From Endozoicomonas atrinae (GTDB lineage: Bacteria; Pseudomonadota; Gammaproteobacteria; Pseudomonadales; Endozoicomonadaceae), in NCBI RefSeq assembly GCF_001647025.1, contig NZ_LUKQ02000014.1, positions 1-45,282 on the forward strand: DNA of 45,282 bases, written 5' to 3'. A model generated the notes under the pieces. That model was not told where the DNA came from. It worked only from the letters and a program-made list of their open reading frames with translations, and made no database searches. Of the stretch, positions 9,401-17,063 are shown piece by piece. Position numbers and translations under genes: made by a program. Position 1 is the first letter of the stretch, and each line of letters begins with the position of its first letter.

Positions 9401-12400
9401 AACAAATCTTTAACACGAAGAGATTTTCTCTCAAGCTTTTCATATTTTTTTTGCTCTTCAGTTAGTGATTTTTCTAAATCCATTATTTTCTCTTCACAGG
9501 ATTTAATGACTCCTGCTTTATTTTTTATCAATTTTCTTAGATGGCTGTCATCAGACTTTATGGTTGATTCTCTTTGAGCTTTTACAAGGTTCTCTTCTAG
9601 TCTGGTTATTTTTTCTTTGTGTTTCTGTTCATCATCTTGTAGTTTTTTAATATTTTCTTGCAGTTGTGAAATTTTATCGGAAAAATCTTCGTTTAATTGT
9701 TTGATTTCCTCTTTCTTTTTCTCAGAAAATGTTTTTTGTTCACTTTTTAGTTTTTCCTCTAAGGAGGATTTTTCAGCTTGAGTGTCAAGCAGTACCTGTG
9801 TTACCGTCGATAGCTCCAGTTCAAGATCTTGTAGTTTTGTATCCAGTGATTCCTCTTTTTCTTTATGTTCTTTTAGTCTACTATTGAGGTCTTTTATCTC
9901 TTCTTTCTTTTCTAATAAATCATTTTGCAATGAAGTAATTTCTTCTCTTAACTGGCTGCTTAGTGTTTTTGAGATATCTAATAGTGTATTTAACTCTTCA
10001 GTATCGGCCAGTCTTTCCTCAGATGATTTTAATTCGTCCTTTGTCTTTTTTAATGACTCTTCTAAGTGCATCTTGCTGGTTTTTAAATCGGATATTTCTT
10101 GGGTTTGTGATTTTAATGTTTCTTCAAATTCTTCTGACTCTTTTTTAAGTCTGTCTATATGCTTCTGATAATCAGCAGATTTATCGGCTTTTGCTTTGAT
10201 TTTAACTTCAGACTCTTTAAGATCCTCTTTTGACTGTTTTAATGCGTGCTCAATTTCTTTTTTGTTTTGTAGAGATAATTCCAATTCTGTCTCTTTCTCA
10301 TCTAAACTGTCCTTAAACTCTTTGTGTTCTTTTTCAAGTCTGGTTAGGTGATTTTGTAAATTTGATAATTCCTCCTTCTTACCAGCAAGATCATCCTCCG
10401 ATATTTTTAGTCTTTCTTTCGACTCTCGTAATGACTCTTCGAGACTTTTTTCTTTCTCGCTTGAGTGTTCCATGTGTGATTTTTGTTCATCTAGTCGTAG
10501 CTGTAACTCTTTATATTCTTTTTCAAGCGTGCCTAGGCGAAGCTGAAGGTCTAATGATTCTTCTGTTTTTCTTTTGAGCTCATTGTTAGATATTTCAAGC
10601 TTGTCTTCTGACTCTCTTATTGAATGCTCAAGTTGTTTTTCCCTGTTTTTTGAGGATAGTAAACTTGATTCCTTTTCATCGATTTGTGCTTGTAGAATTT
10701 TATGTTCGTCCTTCAGTCTGACGATACGCTCCTGTAAATTTGAAGATTCTGAATTTTTTGTTGAAATTTCATCTTCCTGGCTTTTTAGCCTTTCTTTTGA
10801 TTCTCGTAATGACGCTTCGAGGTGCTTTTTATTTTCTCCTGACCATTCAATATGCTTTTCTTTTTCTTCCAGCTCCCCCTGAAGTGTTTTGTGTTTTTTC
10901 TCAAGGGTTGCTATATGATCTTGCAAACGTGAAAGTTCTCCTGTTTTGCTTGTTAGTTCGTTTTTTTGTTCTTCTATTTCTTTTCTTAGCTCTTTTTTCT
11001 CATTTTGTAGTGTAGTTATGGTTTTTTGAAGAGATGTGAAAGTTTTCTTTTTGGCTTTTTCCTGTTGATCAGACTCTTCTATTTGCCGTTTAAGGCAGTC
11101 AATTCTCTCAGTAAGGTGATTGTTTTCTTCTGTTAAAGATAATCGTGATCTTCCGTCCTCCTCTTTTATTTTTAGTGTTTTTCTGGCTTCATCCAAATCA
11201 TGCTCTGCTGATTTTAATTTTTCTTTATATTCTTCAGAAATGCGTTGCGCTGATTGTGTATGCTCTTTGAACTCAGTTGCTTTCTCTCTGGATTTTGTTA
11301 GTTGATGTTCTAGTTTTTTTATTTTCTTGGTTGTGATTTCCTTATCCGTAGTCAACTCTGCTATTATTTTCTTGAGAGTTTCTTTTTCTTTCGTCAGGTT
11401 TGCTGTTTTTTCTTCACTATCATTTAGTTTTGATTCAAATTCTATTTTTTTAGCTATTGCTAGTGATAATTCATTTTCTAGATGATCCTGCTTTTCTTCT
11501 AGTTGGGCGACCAATTCAGAGTGCTCTTGCTCTTCCTTAGGCTCAAATTTTTCAGCATCAGATTCAGAAATTCTAATATTAACGGAAAGCTCTCTTTTAC
11601 TTTTCTGTGAATGGACTTCTTTTTCCCATTTAGATTGAGTATCTGATTTTCTTGATTTTTTATTTGGTGTTTTTTCTAGATCTTTTTTCGGTTGATTAGG
11701 GTTTGACGCGATTTTTCTTTTCGATGGTATCGGGGTAGTGCATTGTTCTGGTTCAGTATGAGAAGGTCTGGGTTTTTTACGGGTATGGTGCTTTGGTGTT
11801 ACTGTTTCTGGAGAGAAACAGGCTCTTAGTGCCTCGTAATCTATATTTTCTCCTATCTCGCCAATATCAGGAACTGTACCAGTGGGTATAGAACTTACAC
11901 CTGGTTTAAAGGCTATCAGAAAAGGGAAAATAGAGCAGTATTCGTGCTCCTTTTGCCATAATTCTTCATCTCTGAAACCATCTCTCTGAGTCTTCACGAA
12001 GTCCACTACGGGAAAATAGTATTGTTTATGTTCCATTATTGCGGCTAAAAGAAACTCATATTTCTCAATATCACTTTCAGTCAGCCCATATTTTTCAGGA
12101 TGAGCAAATGGGAGCATTAATGTGGCATACAGTTGCTCTGAATTCAGTTTGTTTTTCGTTGTACTTACATTAAACTCGGTCGTGGCGACAGTTCTTCTTA
12201 TGGGTACTTTGGTTTTCGGGTGAACATCATTTGTCTCATTTTGACTTGGGGGGTTTGGCATTATTTGAATAAGTTCTTTCAGTACCAAGTGGAAAATATC
12301 AGAAACATCAGATGTTGTGCCTGTACTTTGTAAGGGGTCATAACCTTGATAGGAGGTATCGATAAGGTTTAAAATTTCATACCACTGATTTTCCCCAAAG

Positions 12401-13269
12401 AGAGCTCTGCCTTTATCGTGAATTTCATTAGCTTTCAGAAACTGACTGCAATGCCTAATGGTCAATTTACTCCCATCTGATTTGTTTGGTTTTGGATCCT
12501 GCAACGAGGAAATCAGTTTTTCTCTGAGAGCTTCTGCTGAAACTTCCCATCCTTTTCGGTCTATATATTCTGCTAAAAATAAATCCAGGCACTCCCATGC
12601 TGTTATTTGTTTTTTACCTGATTTGTATTGAGTGTCATAAGAGAATAGCTTTTCACCATTATCAAGTCCTCTGAGTAATAAGTTTTTTGCCTGATCCCAC
12701 TCAAAACTAACAGTGGTTATTTTATGTGGCTTATTGTCCCATTTAACGATCACAGGTTTGCTATCTATGTTCCCTCTGGAAGGTTCTGGTGCCCATTTAG
12801 AGAATATTTGAAGATCAACAATTGGCTTTTTACTGCCTTCATGATATAGAGGGCTGAAAGCATCTAAAATGCTAATAAACGCGTCCCAGAAATCACCAAA
12901 GAGATCTTTTCCTGGTCCTTGCCTTGCTACTGAAGTTAACTCTTTGAATATTTTTTGCTGGAGATGAGCTACCTTCAGAGCTGAAGATGTGGAGGTTTGG
13001 CGTGCTTTCAGCGTCTTTGCAGGACGAGAAAGTTCATCTATGGCTTGCGATGTGCGGCGTTTTCTTTGAGTAGTTAAATCAGAGGACTCTGCCTTTAGCT
13101 CGTGACGGCCCATCGTGGCTCTTGTTTTATTTTGTCTGCTTTTCCTCTCACTTTTATAAGAAGCTGTTGTAACCGTCTCGCTGAAAAGAGGCTGGGCTGA
13201 TAAATTTTCCATGATTTTCAGGTTATGCTCTGAGTGACTGCGTTTGCATCGCTTAATATAAGCAGACAA
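6421..13269 (-). CDS. Giant coiled-coil protein with C-terminal USP-type (C19) deubiquitinase domain, 2282 aa
   Basis: Four regions can be seen. Residues 1-500 form a charged domain of unknown fold with basic, NLS-like patches (RKRRTSQ near 68). Residues 500-570 are a Lys/Ser-rich linker (KKSRK). Residues about 580-1665 are an almost unbroken heptad coiled coil containing a 63-residue repeat. A Gln/Ser/Pro-rich linker is followed from about 1900 to the end by a ubiquitin-specific-protease domain. Its Cys box is NSKGLCFHNAVIELLF (nucleophile Cys1922). A helix SDAVHFCNELL resembles the USP DAHEFL segment. The His box is GHYVAIQRDANRWLVIDD (His2220; Asp2235 or 2236). Peptidase C19 enzymes cleave ubiquitin from proteins, and bacteria normally lack ubiquitin, so a host target is the natural inference. 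The Cys box is degenerate (no canonical GNTC), so activity is not assured; a ubiquitin-like modifier is an alternative. No signal peptide is visible. Confidence 0.8.
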   Translation of the reverse strand: MSAYIKRCKRSHSEHNLKIMENLSAQPLFSETVTTASYKSERKSRQNKTRATMGRHELKAESSDLTTQRKRRTSQAIDELSRPAKTLKARQTSTSSALKVAHLQQKIFKELTSVARQGPGKDLFGDFWDAFISILDAFSPLYHEGSKKPIVDLQIFSKWAPEPSRGNIDSKPVIVKWDNKPHKITTVSFEWDQAKNLLLRGLDNGEKLFSYDTQYKSGKKQITAWECLDLFLAEYIDRKGWEVSAEALREKLISSLQDPKPNKSDGSKLTIRHCSQFLKANEIHDKGRALFGENQWYEILNLIDTSYQGYDPLQSTGTTSDVSDIFHLVLKELIQIMPNPPSQNETNDVHPKTKVPIRRTVATTEFNVSTTKNKLNSEQLYATLMLPFAHPEKYGLTESDIEKYEFLLAAIMEHKQYYFPVVDFVKTQRDGFRDEELWQKEHEYCSIFPFLIAFKPGVSSIPTGTVPDIGEIGENIDYEALRACFSPETVTPKHHTRKKPRPSHTEPEQCTTPIPSKRKIASNPNQPKKDLEKTPNKKSRKSDTQSKWEKEVHSQKSKRELSVNIRISESDAEKFEPKEEQEHSELVAQLEEKQDHLENELSLAIAKKIEFESKLNDSEEKTANLTKEKETLKKIIAELTTDKEITTKKIKKLEHQLTKSREKATEFKEHTQSAQRISEEYKEKLKSAEHDLDEARKTLKIKEEDGRSRLSLTEENNHLTERIDCLKRQIEESDQQEKAKKKTFTSLQKTITTLQNEKKELRKEIEEQKNELTSKTGELSRLQDHIATLEKKHKTLQGELEEKEKHIEWSGENKKHLEASLRESKERLKSQEDEISTKNSESSNLQERIVRLKDEHKILQAQIDEKESSLLSSKNREKQLEHSIRESEDKLEISNNELKRKTEESLDLQLRLGTLEKEYKELQLRLDEQKSHMEHSSEKEKSLEESLRESKERLKISEDDLAGKKEELSNLQNHLTRLEKEHKEFKDSLDEKETELELSLQNKKEIEHALKQSKEDLKESEVKIKAKADKSADYQKHIDRLKKESEEFEETLKSQTQEISDLKTSKMHLEESLKKTKDELKSSEERLADTEELNTLLDISKTLSSQLREEITSLQNDLLEKKEEIKDLNSRLKEHKEKEESLDTKLQDLELELSTVTQVLLDTQAEKSSLEEKLKSEQKTFSEKKKEEIKQLNEDFSDKISQLQENIKKLQDDEQKHKEKITRLEENLVKAQRESTIKSDDSHLRKLIKNKAGVIKSCEEKIMDLEKSLTEEQKKYEKLERKSLRVKDLFDEQEKCLESVRSQEAQLLQDLSEKEKELKSVTSVLDSIQNQELKLRQQIELNDEKKSILEIINQLNDESNRLKSELKSTQKSLKKLEKQKRSLKSELEKSQAKTADFEQKVTNITRVQDDNTSLRQKLSYLTEQNSKLTAELDMARNTLDSAQKSDSNTNSKIEEYRKENHRLRRELIKAEADLELSNTDKDSTAQQLEAIKSSKTLFERQLSVVRKASKEVQLELATAQTELSSKKSAFEEMMSERDRLLEEKSTLSKVKSALERSIESKISQLTGAEERERSYQAELVTMETKNKILENENRTQYRQLTSLQQQLTAANDRAKDNANVTSNTLNQNIHLVQMDSGIAQNLRQQLQNANKLLQEKEEQNKALRERLGQQLFPPQASQQQFQSSDLTDPLQPWAVAPVVPAALNTLALQNRADQASTSHITGFDFTDDLFDQLQQGSILIPGLQQPYSSSDPSPLLSSTSSRFHTMNQPRPSMVVEQVRTRRVTLTHDSIGFQQQGNSQASLLPAIQPPTLDTQDNNCSLEDLLCDTDFSAASPGAFNVDTLFNNTFGNDLTPASSQPLLLSSVLSDSHSNCLKASEDFKRRLLAEIQRRSDAPAPLAVHDGPLVEVVRNGNPVLLNSKGLCFHNAVIELLFGINSSINIRMYLQTLTERCEEQSILYSGQFNEYQVIKNLSEILPKMQQAKGSTGADPINYALNELLNSYQSTQLKVFFEQKNRYGSSYYRSGSFQSEFSDAVHFCNELLTLIKNIHDLYTPSYRYQGKPFETFLFPPIRQYKEVYSHDGSDWTFHSQVDGCEHFMHEMNLRLDELKNTDTLQTVYLKSLTNTNRPNVQKVVMELSYPEMASAPPVMLLSFAYPYLVTNNQLTWTRKRISELITPILNYSNDMINISFHCSTDNNFYQCWYRFETMVVYFTNDEGTQGHYVAIQRDANRWLVIDDIKPPIRTYDDWFSALQSVHKYAFPVMIASSKFGVSSITESLGPKLS
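10054..10809 (-). repeat. Four tandem 189-bp (63-residue) coiled-coil repeats inside the USP gene
   Basis: Residues 821, 884, 947 and 1010 begin the related octets LRESKERL, IRESEDKL, LRESKERL and LKQSKEDL at exactly 63-residue spacing, and LKKTKDEL follows at 1073. Further in-register positions also match, for instance LQERIVRL, LQLRLGTL, LQNHLTRL and YQKHIDRL. A weaker unit precedes at 758. Sixty-three residues are nine heptads, so the coil register is kept. DNA identity is modest, so the duplication is old. Confidence 0.85.
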
Positions 13270-13572
13270 TGTAACGTAGCCACATATATATTCTTATGTG
13301 ACCTGCTGCTTAATGGCCTGCATTCAACCTGCATTCTGTTTTAAAAAATACTGTTATATCAGGAGATAACTGATTTTCAGGTTTCGTGCACCAGTATTAC
13401 TAATGCCTGTTAAAGGAGCGATTTGAATTACCATACGATTATACGAACGTTAGAATTCCAAAATTTAAGAAAGTTCCCAATGTTTGTTTTGGGCAAGGAG
13501 TTCATTTTTATGGAAATGGGCTCGAGGGGGATGGAGTATTCCTGCCCTCTTCGAAGCAAACGGTATTTATCG
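13270..13572. other. Intergenic region, no gene seen
   Basis: This stretch of about 300 bp lies between the start of the USP gene and the end of the racemase gene. It should hold the promoter of the giant gene, and it is AT-rich next to that start, but I see no convincing -35/-10 pair, repeat or ORF. Confidence 0.4.
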
Positions 13573-14286
13573 TCAGAACAAAGAATTGCTATTACTTCCT
13601 AATATCCAGTTGATAGCGGCTTCTGCGTGGATTTGAGTTGTGTCATAAAGCGGAACAGAGGCATGTTCCTGTTGAATCAGCAGGCTGATTTCCGTACATC
13701 CCAGGATAATGGCTTCAGCTCCCCGTTGCTGCAGATTTTCAATGATATCGATATAGGACTGACGGGATGATTGCTGAATGTCCCCCAGGCAGAGCTCGTT
13801 ATAGATGATATCGTGGACTGCTTTTCTCTGGGGCTTGTCTGGCGTGAGAACCTGCAGACCATAGCGCTCAGTTAACCGGTCTTTGTAGAAGTCCTCTTCC
13901 ATGGTGAATGCCGTACCCAGCAGACCAACGGTTTTGATACCATCAGCTACCAGCAGCTGAGCAGTAGCATCGGCGATATGAAGCAGTGGGATCGATAGCT
14001 CATACTCAATGGCTGGAGCCACTTTATGCATGGTATTGGTACAGATCATCAGACCTTCTGCACCAGCGGCCTCCAGGCTTTTTGCCGCATTGGCGAGTAA
14101 CACTCCAGCTTCATCCCACTTTCCTTGATGTTGCAGCTGCTCTACTTCCGAAAAATCCACGCTGTAGAGATAAATTTTGGCTGAGTGGAGCCCCCCCAAG
14201 GCCTTTTTTACACCCTCATTAAGGAGTCGGTAATAGCTTGCAGTGGACTCCCAGCTCATTCCGCCAAGCAACCCAATCGTCTTCAC
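13573..14286 (-). CDS. ygeA: Aspartate/glutamate racemase-family amino-acid racemase (YgeA-like)
   Basis: This 237-aa protein is a cytoplasmic, PLP-independent amino-acid racemase of the Asp/Glu/hydantoin racemase superfamily. The N-terminal IGLLGGMSWEST and the two catalytic cysteines in CTNTMHK (Cys82) and LGCTEI (about Cys197) are typical of YgeA/RacX, which racemise several amino acids rather than only glutamate. Length matches the family (about 230 aa). The gene overlaps the YhhN-family gene upstream by four bases (ATGA), so the two are translationally coupled. The C-terminal tail SNSNSLF is not conserved in the family. The exact substrate cannot be read from the sequence; D-amino acids for peptidoglycan editing or catabolism are the usual suggestions. 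Confidence 0.85.
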   Translation of the reverse strand: MKTIGLLGGMSWESTASYYRLLNEGVKKALGGLHSAKIYLYSVDFSEVEQLQHQGKWDEAGVLLANAAKSLEAAGAEGLMICTNTMHKVAPAIEYELSIPLLHIADATAQLLVADGIKTVGLLGTAFTMEEDFYKDRLTERYGLQVLTPDKPQRKAVHDIIYNELCLGDIQQSSRQSYIDIIENLQQRGAEAIILGCTEISLLIQQEHASVPLYDTTQIHAEAAINWILGSNSNSLF

Positions 14287-14924
14287 AAATGTTTATCTTC
14301 TGGCTTAATCATTCCGCTCACGATCATATACTGGGCCAGATAATAGGTCACCATAATTGCAATGCTGGCATAAGGGAGTGGTTGTATGAACTTATTAATG
14401 GCAATCAAGCTGTCAGATAGAGCAAACGTACTGGCACCCACAAACAACCATTGCCATGGTCGATTGCAGAACGCTGCGCCAAGCACCATTGCACTGATGG
14501 CGATTAAATAGGCAGTTACCGGAATAAGGAGTTCTCCACTGGCTGGTAAAATAAACCAGGCAAGGGTAAATGCAATGGGAATATAGCCTGCAGCCAGCCA
14601 TTGTCGTTGGCTATTAAATCTGCAGTGTTGCCAGAAAAGGATGGCATAAGTCACCTGTGCTATTAAAAAACTGGCCAGGCCAGGAACAAAGAAATCCCCA
14701 ATGGCACCATCCAGGGCCAGTAAGATGTCCCCGCCGGCAGAAAATAAAATCGCAATTATCATACCGGTTCGAAGTTTTCCAGATAGTGACAGCCAGATGG
14801 GGATTAGCAGCAGAAATATGGGGGCTGACTTTGCTACAACGGCCAGCAGGACTGGCAGCTGATTCATCAGCAGAATGTAAATAATGGCCAGAGTGCAGAA
14901 GATAATACTGATAGCTTTTGACAT
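14283..14924 (-). CDS. YhhN-family integral membrane protein (lysoplasmalogenase-like)
   Basis: This is a 213-aa inner-membrane protein with about seven or eight hydrophobic helices. Conserved YhhN/TMEM86 features are visible: KSAPIFLLL in the second helix region, FSAGGDILLAL with its polar G-D pair, and a later GASTFALSDSLIAINKF segment with an acidic residue in a membrane helix. The animal relatives TMEM86A/B hydrolyse the vinyl-ether bond of lysoplasmalogens, and some bacterial members share the activity; the role here is inferred only from the family. It is the first gene of a two-gene unit with the racemase, overlapping it by four bases. Confidence 0.75.
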   Translation of the reverse strand: MSKAISIIFCTLAIIYILLMNQLPVLLAVVAKSAPIFLLLIPIWLSLSGKLRTGMIIAILFSAGGDILLALDGAIGDFFVPGLASFLIAQVTYAILFWQHCRFNSQRQWLAAGYIPIAFTLAWFILPASGELLIPVTAYLIAISAMVLGAAFCNRPWQWLFVGASTFALSDSLIAINKFIQPLPYASIAIMVTYYLAQYMIVSGMIKPEDKHL

Positions 14925-15017
14925 GACTTCACTATTCTTATTGTTAGAACAGTGGAAGATTATGATCTGATCTTAACCTCAGGCCAAGGGGGGCTGTGTA
15001 TATACCCCGACAGGCTC

Positions 15018-16307
15018 CTAGTACAGCGGGTATGTTCCTTTGTCGATTAACTCGTAACTTGCGCCCTGATCACTTTTCACAATACTGACATCAAAGTGAT
15101 CTTCTTTAAACCGGACCAGCATGTACTTCTGGAATACCGCTGCACCTCCCAGAAAAACAGGGAGGTGCTTACCTGGCCCATAGAAATTCCACAGGGTATG
15201 AAAATTGACCTGGCCTACATAGGAGTGCAGGTGTCCGGCAAAAATAGCGGAAACTTTATATCGACGCAGGATATCTTTTATCCCATCGGTAAAACCGGAT
15301 ATATGGTAGTTCAGGATGATATGTTTTCCTTCTTTGCTGGCCTGTTCCAGGTCTTTGGTTAGCCACTCCCTGGCGGATTGAATAGTAAAGTAATCTCTTC
15401 GGGCCTTTCCAAAGTTCCAGCCATCCCATTGCGCAGTATAGGTTGGGTAATTATTGAGTTGAACGAAATGGATGTCACCAATATCCCAGGAATAGGCAAA
15501 GCTTTTGCTGTACTTTTTTTTCAGCGATGGGAACTCGTAATAAGTCCCTGTACTGTGATAGTCAAAACTTCGGACATTCAGGGTTTGGACATGATCTTTC
15601 AGGTAAAGAATCATTCTGGAAGCGCAGTTATTCACAAAGCAGTCATTCACATTGTTTGAAATGTCATGATTGCCCAGACCTGGATAGACATTCATTTTCA
15701 ATTGCTTGTGGTACAGCTCGTAATAGGCATTGAATTGCCAGTCATGACCAAAAGCCGTTAAGTCACCATTGATGACTACGCCAGCGAACTGCTCTTTCCC
15801 AAGATTGCTCTTTAATGCATTTAGGCTTTGTACATGATTTATATTTTCCTGCCAGGCTTTATCCCGGTCATCGCAGTTTTCCTCTGGTGTTTTACATGAC
15901 CATGGGTACTGAGGATCTGACATGAATGCCATATAAAAATCGCGATAGTTGAATGGGATCAGCCGTGCATAGGAAAAAGAGTCATCCAGCTCTTCTCCCA
16001 CGTTGGTTGCAGAGCTGTAATAGGTTCGGCAAACACCATTCCCATCGGGCTCGTCACAGGCCTCCAGTGCCTGATCTGGAGCCAGCTGGATTGATGTTAT
16101 CGAATCATCAGCAAAATGCTGATTGCCATAGAATTCCTGTGAGCCAGCATCAGTTTCACACAGAGAAAATACCTGGCCAGAATATTGAGAGTGTTCATAG
16201 AGGTTTGTGCAGTCTTCTTCTGCGGCAATGGAGTGATTCATTAAAACCATGCCCAGAATGAATGATGAAAGTCGCGCAAATAAGTTCTGGATTTTAAGGT
16301 TGGGCAT
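15018..16307 (-). CDS. Secreted calcineurin-like metallophosphoesterase with N-terminal crystallin-like domain
   Basis: This 429-aa protein has an N-terminal signal peptide ending near NHSIAAEE, so it is exported. Residues of about 33-120 (CTNLYEHSQYSGQVFSLCE, then FADDSITSIQL) resemble a beta/gamma-crystallin-type fold with paired cysteines. The catalytic part follows from about 128. It has SDPQ in place of the usual DxH, then GDLTAFGHD (about 185), GLGNHD (about 210), NYHISG and GHLHSY (about 358), which together give the metal ligands of the calcineurin-like phosphoesterase superfamily. The replacement of the first His by Gln is known in several secreted members. The substrate (nucleotide, phospholipid or phosphoprotein) cannot be told. 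A TGAACA-N8-TGTTCA dyad (16324-16343) lies just before the ATG. Confidence 0.8.
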   Translation of the reverse strand: MPNLKIQNLFARLSSFILGMVLMNHSIAAEEDCTNLYEHSQYSGQVFSLCETDAGSQEFYGNQHFADDSITSIQLAPDQALEACDEPDGNGVCRTYYSSATNVGEELDDSFSYARLIPFNYRDFYMAFMSDPQYPWSCKTPEENCDDRDKAWQENINHVQSLNALKSNLGKEQFAGVVINGDLTAFGHDWQFNAYYELYHKQLKMNVYPGLGNHDISNNVNDCFVNNCASRMILYLKDHVQTLNVRSFDYHSTGTYYEFPSLKKKYSKSFAYSWDIGDIHFVQLNNYPTYTAQWDGWNFGKARRDYFTIQSAREWLTKDLEQASKEGKHIILNYHISGFTDGIKDILRRYKVSAIFAGHLHSYVGQVNFHTLWNFYGPGKHLPVFLGGAAVFQKYMLVRFKEDHFDVSIVKSDQGASYELIDKGTYPLY

Positions 16308-16607
16308 TGTGGCCTCTTATTTTTGAACAGAAAATGTTGTTCAGAGCTTTTTTTATTATTTTCCTGATATTATTTTTAATTAACTAACACTATGAAAAAG
16401 CTAAAAAATATATCGACAGGTGATTGTTCTCTTTGAACAAACCAGGGAACTCTTTGCTATTCTGTACTGGGTCTTAATTAGCATGGATTTTGTTTGAGAT
16501 TTGCTACGAAAAACAAATGGCTTTTGTTTTCAGAGGGTTAAATGGATATTGCATCATAATCCGGTACTGCCGAATAATCATATATGGATTGAATAGAGAT
16601 AAGTGTT
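16308..16607. other. Divergent intergenic region
   Basis: These 300 AT-rich bp separate the divergent phosphoesterase and OB-fold lipoprotein genes and must contain both promoters. The only structure I see is the dyad TGAACA-N8-TGTTCA at 16324-16343, which could be an operator or a 5'-UTR hairpin. No ORF is supported. Confidence 0.4.
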
Positions 16608-16985
16608 ATGACAAAAGGACGGTTATTAGGAATAATCCTGTCAGGTTTTATTGCATCGGCCTGTTCTCAGGAAAAACGCTTGGCTCTTGACGAGAGCGTC
16701 ATGTTAGAAAAGCCCATGTATCACAAACACAGTGTTGAAGAAATTCTGAACGCATCAGACGATGAAGAACTGGTTAGGCTTTCTGGTGAAATTGTTAAGA
16801 AAATCAAAGGTAAAATATACCTGTTTCGTGGTGAAACAGGTGAGATTAATGTGGTTATTGATGATTCAGCCCTGCCCGATAAGCGAGTTAAGCTGAACTC
16901 TCCTACTGTTATTAAGGGTGAGGTGGACAATCCACCCGACAGAACTCCCAGGATCGAGGTGGATGATATTCATTATGTTTTTTAA
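16608..16985 (+). CDS. OB-fold (BOF/YgiW-type) lipoprotein
   Basis: This 125-aa protein begins with a signal peptide ending in IASAC, a good lipobox, so Cys19 is probably lipidated. The remainder (VEEILNASDDEELVRLSGEIVKK, IYLFRGETGEINVVID, then PTVIKGEVD and IEVDDIHYV) follows the strand pattern of the bacterial OB-fold family that includes E. coli YgiW and YdeI, small periplasmic proteins linked to stress tolerance. Those homologues are usually soluble rather than lipoproteins, so the lipobox is a variation. It is a single gene followed by an intrinsic terminator. Confidence 0.7.
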   Translation: MTKGRLLGIILSGFIASACSQEKRLALDESVMLEKPMYHKHSVEEILNASDDEELVRLSGEIVKKIKGKIYLFRGETGEINVVIDDSALPDKRVKLNSPTVIKGEVDNPPDRTPRIEVDDIHYVF

Positions 16986-17000
16986 TCGTTATCAAGGGAA

Positions 17001-17034
17001 CAGTTAAGTCTCGAAAAAGAGACTGCTGTTTTAT
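17001..17034 (+). terminator. Intrinsic terminator of the OB-fold lipoprotein gene
   Basis: AGTCTC and GAGACT flank a GAAAAA loop, outer CAG/CTG pairs extend the stem, and TTTTATT follows. It begins 15 bp after the stop codon of the gene. Confidence 0.7.
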
Positions 17035-17063
17035 TCGGGGTGTCTTTTGTAAGGTGAGCACTC

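Noticed and set aside
10054-10998. Regular 189-bp periodicity as a possible CRISPR or satellite repeat
   Set aside because: The repeat is in frame, diverged at DNA level and explained by nine-heptad coiled-coil units; there are no short identical repeats with spacers. No CRISPR array was seen anywhere in the window.
9782-11305. Several Ser/Phe/Leu-rich ORFs on the plus strand
   Set aside because: They are antisense shadows of the Lys/Glu-rich coiled coil, have low complexity, and lack ribosome-binding sites.
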